Shown here piece by piece: positions 4,902-7,891 of a DNA stretch of 7,891 bases. The notes under the pieces are model-generated. The model worked only from the letters and a program-made list of their open reading frames with translations, was not told the origin of the DNA and did no database searches. Position numbers and translations under genes: made by a program. Location of the stretch: NCBI GenBank assembly GCA_964422865.1, contig CAYRCU010000022.1:1-7891 (forward strand), given 5' to 3'. Within the stretch, counting starts at the first letter, position 1; every line of letters begins with the position of its first letter. This DNA comes from CAYRCU01 sp964422865. Lineage in GTDB: Bacteria > Patescibacteriota > Microgenomatia > UBA8517.

Positions 4902-6533
4902 ATGGATAACCCTGCCAACAGTTCTACAAAAAAAAATATTGAGGAAGTGCAAACCTCACCTTTTGACACTCCCCCACCCCCTCCACCACCACCGTCAAGC
5001 AGTGATGCACCTGTACCTACCACTCCTCCTCCGCCCCCTCCTCCCCCTCCGGCCAGTACGGACGCTCCTGTAACTTCGCCGCAGATGCCTGTTTCTTCTT
5101 CTATCCCTGCTGTTAGTGAGGAAAAAGAACCGTCAACATCAAGTGCACCTTTGGATGAAACAAAAAAAGAAGGAGTGAGCAGTGAAAGTATGGTAGTAAC
5201 TGCGGGAGACGGGGAGAGCGGGAGAAAGAAAGTAAAAATTGGAAAAAGGACAAAAATTGTGGGAGGAATTCTGGGAGTTCTTCTTTTGGTTGGTGGGACG
5301 GGAGTCGGAATTTGGGGAGTAAGGCGAAGCCAGAAAGCGGAGACAAGTAAAGCCGTTAATAATTGCTGTCTTGATCCCGGATATGCCGGCTCTATAAATC
5401 CGTGCCAGGTATCTTCCGAGTGGGATCAGGGATATTATGATTGTATAAGCGGGGGGTGCAGTATTTGCGGTGGAGGGGGTACGGCCAGTGCCTGCAACAG
5501 TAATGGAGTTTGTGAGCCCGGGGAAAATGAAAATGATTGCCCCAATGACTGCTCTCCCGGAGGAGGAGATGTGGGTGTTGGCGCGGGTGGAAGTGGAGGG
5601 GAGGGTGGAGGAACGGTGTGTTTTGGTGGTTCGATTCAGAACGAATTTGGGGAGTACATCGATGCAGAGATAAAATGCGGTTGCGGATCGGGAAGAGGGC
5701 AAGTGTGTAAACCTGACGGTAGTGGTTTTCAGGAAACTTGTGTGAATGCGCATGCGTGCGGGTATCCGGAAGCCGGCAGTTGTGATCCAAATGTGAGCAA
5801 GGATTGTCAAAAAAGATACGGATACGGCCCGGATGTTGTGTGTAAAGAAGTCATATCGGTTAGTGGTGAAATGGAAAATACTTGCGTAAAGGAGACTGGC
5901 AGTAGGGAGGCTGAAGATCCAGTGGAAGGTGATTTGGAAATTACTTACAGATATTTTGCGGGGTGTGGAGGAGATAATAACTGCTTAAACTGCTATGATT
6001 ACGTCAGTTGTTTATATGAGGGGGAGGGTGATGAAAAGGTGCTTCTCTCTTGCGGCTTTGATATGAGCGAGTGTTTTGATGAGCCGTATTCGTGTGGAGC
6101 CAAATCTGAGTGTCAAGCACAGTCCCCTGCTTCTCCGCCGCCTCTTGCTACTTCACTACCCCCTGCTGCTACAGCGACTCCTGCCGGAACAACAACTCCT
6201 GAAGTAAATATGTCGGCACAGTGCGTGGATGTGAGGGCTTATGACAAGGATTGGAATTTGCTGACTACCGGCGACCTTTCCCTTCTTCAGCCCGGGGATG
6301 AAGTGTACTTTACCGTAAGAGGCATTGCCAGCATAAATGGAAATGCCGGTTCGATTCAAAAGGCCAGATTTACGGTTAACGGGGTGACCGGGGCTGAGGT
6401 AAGTACGACAAAACCCGGAACTAACAATGAGTTTTATGATCTTGTGGTTATACCTGATTTTCCCGCCGGTGAGACAAGTTTGACAATTAGTGTTCAGGGT
6501 GAAATTTATCATCCTGATTTTGGATGGTTTTAA
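4902..6533 (+). CDS. cysteine-rich surface protein with polyproline cytoplasmic tail
   Basis: Membrane protein of 543 residues, not assigned to a named family. The N-terminal tail (about 1-107) is Pro/Ser/Thr-rich and carries runs of 8 and 9 prolines (24-31 and 42-50). A basic stretch RKKVKIGKRTK (108-118) then precedes one transmembrane helix (about 119-140), so the tail should be cytoplasmic and the rest outside. The outer part holds 28 cysteines up to about residue 420, including CNSNGVCEPGENENDCPNDC (198-217), a pattern found in many secreted Cys-rich proteins, followed by a Gly-rich linker (219-237). A Pro/Ala/Thr linker leads to a beta-rich C-terminal domain (about 438-543) with GDLSLLQPGDEVYFTVRG and KARFTVNG, ending in GWF without a second anchor. 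Many disulfides are expected. It overlaps or abuts the next gene, which is also Cys-rich, suggesting joint expression. Confidence 0.85.
   Translation: MDNPANSSTKKNIEEVQTSPFDTPPPPPPPPSSSDAPVPTTPPPPPPPPPASTDAPVTSPQMPVSSSIPAVSEEKEPSTSSAPLDETKKEGVSSESMVVTAGDGESGRKKVKIGKRTKIVGGILGVLLLVGGTGVGIWGVRRSQKAETSKAVNNCCLDPGYAGSINPCQVSSEWDQGYYDCISGGCSICGGGGTASACNSNGVCEPGENENDCPNDCSPGGGDVGVGAGGSGGEGGGTVCFGGSIQNEFGEYIDAEIKCGCGSGRGQVCKPDGSGFQETCVNAHACGYPEAGSCDPNVSKDCQKRYGYGPDVVCKEVISVSGEMENTCVKETGSREAEDPVEGDLEITYRYFAGCGGDNNCLNCYDYVSCLYEGEGDEKVLLSCGFDMSECFDEPYSCGAKSECQAQSPASPPPLATSLPPAATATPAGTTTPEVNMSAQCVDVRAYDKDWNLLTTGDLSLLQPGDEVYFTVRGIASINGNAGSIQKARFTVNGVTGAEVSTTKPGTNNEFYDLVVIPDFPAGETSLTISVQGEIYHPDFGWF
4971..5051 (+). 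repeat. two polyproline-encoding tracts
   Basis: Eight consecutive Pro codons (4971-4994) and nine (5025-5051), separated by a Ser/Ala/Val/Thr spacer. All four Pro codons (CCA, CCC, CCT, CCG) are mixed, so the tracts are kept at protein level rather than being a simple DNA microsatellite. Such runs normally stall ribosomes and need elongation factor P. Confidence 0.85.
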
Positions 6534-7402
6534 AGAAAATGCAAACATTTTTTAAAAATAATTTAGTTAGTTTGGTAATAATAATTGCCACGATTTTGCT
6601 GGCCGGAGTGGCCGTGTTTACTGCCTGGAAACTTTACAGCGTGAAGACGTCTGCTCCCGAAAAATCAGAGGCTGCCGTTACAACATCGAGCTGTGACCTT
6701 GTCTCTTTCACGATAACCAAGGAAGAGGTTTATGAGTGTGATTCTCCCTGCAGTGATGACAGCCAGTGTGCGACTGCTAACCCTGATTATATTTGCAATG
6801 ATATAACAGGAACTTGCAGGCATGTGGATTACCCGAGCGAAGAAACTTGCACGCCACCGGAAATTGTTTGTAACTCTATCTGTTCTACTGAGAGTGATTG
6901 TACTGATGTGAATCAAAACTGGACCTGTTATGATCTTGGAGATGAAAAAAGGTGCAGGCTTGAGGATTATCCTACTGACACTTCCTGCCAACCCCCTGCC
7001 CCAACGGAATGTGACGACACCTGCACTAAAGACAGTCAGTGCCAGGAAGTGGATGAAAATTATGTCTGCTATGACGTGACCGGTACCTGCAGGCTCAAAG
7101 ATTACCAAGAGTATGAAGATTGTATTGCTCCGTCTCCATCTCCCACACCAACGCCTTCACCGAGTGCAACACCGGTTGCCACTGCTCAGCCTACTTCAAC
7201 ACCGACACCAACAAGCACCAGCCTTGCACAAGCAACTCCCACGCCAACGGGTATTGGCAGTACAGAGCCATCCCCGAGCGCAACGCCGACGAACACAAGT
7301 GCTGCGGCTTCGCTTCCGGAGGCGGGGGTTGGTTTACCAACAGTTTTTGGAATTGGTGTGGGAACAATACTTCTTCTAGGAGCCTTGATACTTGCCTTGT
7401 AG
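6524..7402 (+). CDS. cysteine-repeat surface protein with Ser/Thr/Pro stalk and LPEAG-type C-terminal anchor
   Basis: Envelope protein of 292 residues (287 if the ATG at 6539 is used; neither start has a clear ribosome site, and the first overlaps the previous gene by 10 nt). It has an N-terminal transmembrane or signal helix (about 14-35), then three tandem six-cysteine modules at residues 72-109, 116-155 and 163-200. A stalk of about 60 residues follows (202-262), almost entirely Pro, Ser, Thr and Ala. The end is SLPEAG (about 263-268), a hydrophobic helix and no charged tail. The modules recall WAP-like or knottin-like disulfide folds but lack the WAP CC pair, so I leave the fold open. The stalk is a good candidate for O-glycosylation, and a PMT gene converges on it with a 10-nt gap. 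Function is unknown; a surface adhesin or appendage component is inferred. Confidence 0.85.
   Translation: MVLKKMQTFFKNNLVSLVIIIATILLAGVAVFTAWKLYSVKTSAPEKSEAAVTTSSCDLVSFTITKEEVYECDSPCSDDSQCATANPDYICNDITGTCRHVDYPSEETCTPPEIVCNSICSTESDCTDVNQNWTCYDLGDEKRCRLEDYPTDTSCQPPAPTECDDTCTKDSQCQEVDENYVCYDVTGTCRLKDYQEYEDCIAPSPSPTPTPSPSATPVATAQPTSTPTPTSTSLAQATPTPTGIGSTEPSPSATPTNTSAAASLPEAGVGLPTVFGIGVGTILLLGALILAL
6737..7123 (+). repeat. three tandem six-cysteine modules
   Basis: The modules occupy 6737-6850, 6869-6988 and 7010-7123. Cysteine spacing is C-x3-C-x5-C-x8-C-x6-C-x10-C in the first and third, and the same with x8 in place of x6 in the second. Conserved non-Cys positions include Ser/Thr after the second Cys, an aromatic two before the fourth, Asp two after it, Arg after the fifth and D-Y four residues later. 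They are protein-level repeats; the DNA has diverged considerably. Confidence 0.85.
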
Positions 7403-7412
7403 GAAACAGGAG

Positions 7413-7891
7413 TTATTTCCAGGAAGGGAACCAATAATATGAATTATCCAGCCATTTTGGGACACTAAGGCCGGTCCAATGGGGATAAAAATATATAAAA
7501 AGGAGAAAAATAATTAACAACATGGGAGATGTAAGTTTTTTGTTTTTTTGAAGGGTGTACCCTACGATAATTGAAAGAAATGGCAGTGAAGGAAGATAAT
7601 GATAGAGAAACATAATTCTGGGAGAAGCGGCCCAGGGAATAAAAAACATAAAATAGGAAAAAAGAATTAGTGCAAGTTCTTTTTTCTTTTTGGTGAATGC
7701 TTCGTAGAAAGCCGGGGGGATTGAAAATGCTCCAAACCAGTAAATTGCAGGGTTGCCCATTGCATAGATATTTTTGATTGTATTTTTACCGTAATCTACA
7801 TATAGCCAGATTGGTCGTACCAAAAAAGGCCAGCTCCACCAAGGAGAGGTGTAGTTGTGGGTGGCGCTAAGATTTGTGTGATACCACCACA
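7413..7891 (-). CDS. PMT-family protein O-mannosyltransferase, C-terminal part
   Basis: C-terminal 158 residues of a multi-pass glycosyltransferase of the protein O-mannosyltransferase family (GT39, C-terminal four-helix region). The frame is open from the right edge; a TTG at 7823 is internal, not the start. Visible motifs are WWYHTNLSATHNYTSPWW then WPFLVRPIW near the edge, SPRIMFLYHYLPSLPFLSII in the middle, and FYPHWTGLSVPKW with YYWFPSWK at the end, which match the PMT C-terminal pattern. These enzymes transfer mannose from a polyprenyl-phosphate donor to Ser/Thr of secreted proteins during or after export. The catalytic N-terminal loop lies outside the window. It converges on the Cys-repeat surface gene with a 10-nt gap and no clear terminator between them. 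Its proximity to Ser/Thr/Pro-rich stalk proteins suggests they may be its substrates. Confidence 0.9.
   Translation of the reverse strand, partial: WWYHTNLSATHNYTSPWWSWPFLVRPIWLYVDYGKNTIKNIYAMGNPAIYWFGAFSIPPAFYEAFTKKKKELALILFSYFMFFIPWAASPRIMFLYHYLPSLPFLSIIVGYTLQKNKKLTSPMLLIIFLLFIYFYPHWTGLSVPKWLDNSYYWFPSWK

Noticed and set aside
5139..5810. Reverse-strand open frame of 223 codons opposite the Cys-rich gene
   Set aside because: It lies wholly inside a forward gene with clear domain structure, has low-complexity content typical of the complement of Gly/Cys-rich coding, and shows no family motif.
6737..7123. Assignment of the six-Cys repeats to the WAP four-disulfide family
   Set aside because: WAP modules need eight Cys including an adjacent CC pair; these have six evenly spaced Cys and no CC.
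7402..7420. GGAAA...TTTCC inverted repeat between the convergent genes as a bidirectional terminator
   Set aside because: The stem is only 5 bp with a 9-nt loop, and no U-run follows on either strand.
7821..7823. TTG at 7823 as the start of a short reverse-strand gene
   Set aside because: The frame stays open to the window edge and encodes conserved PMT motifs upstream of this codon, so it is an internal Leu.

Overview
The window looks like chromosome from a Candidate Phyla Radiation (Patescibacteria) bacterium, most likely Microgenomates-like. Supporting signs are the style of the PilN/PilO proteins, single-pass surface proteins that pair Pro/Ser/Thr-rich stalks with six-cysteine repeats, a MurJ carrying the 'AN-LQ-FPVGLFG' type of central motif, and very compact gene packing. 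TGA is used as a stop (end of the 3580-4839 gene), which argues against the Gracilibacteria/Absconditabacteria code. The class-level placement is inference from family style, not from a search.

Layout. Positions 1-1628 (minus) hold most of murJ, the lipid II flippase, running off the left edge. A 47-bp divergent gap separates it from rpsT (ribosomal protein S20, plus, 1676-1960); the two genes have promoter-like elements whose -10 boxes overlap. Next comes a tightly overlapping plus-strand run: pilN-like (2002-2595), pilO-like (2582-3253), a small acidic membrane protein (3240-3593) and a membrane-anchored FnIII/Ig surface protein (3580-4839). Each of these genes overlaps the next by exactly 14 nt, with closely similar overlap sequences. 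After a 62-bp gap with a promoter-like element come two cysteine-rich surface proteins: 4902-6533, with a polyproline cytoplasmic tail, and 6524-7402, with three six-Cys repeats, a Ser/Thr/Pro stalk and an LPEAG-hydrophobic C-terminus. Converging on them from the right edge is the C-terminal part of a PMT-family protein O-mannosyltransferase (7413-7891, minus).

How the genes may work together. PilN and PilO would form the inner-membrane alignment platform of a type IV pilus or related machine; PilN keeps the VNLLP segment that normally docks PilM, which must be encoded elsewhere. The downstream genes encode envelope proteins projecting outward on Ser/Thr/Pro-rich stalks, and the neighbouring PMT is a plausible enzyme for mannosylating such stalks. 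The reading of the locus as a pilus-linked, possibly O-mannosylated surface display module is inference from gene order and protein architecture. There is no gene-free stretch longer than 300 bases, and I saw no tRNA, rRNA, CRISPR array or insertion sequence.
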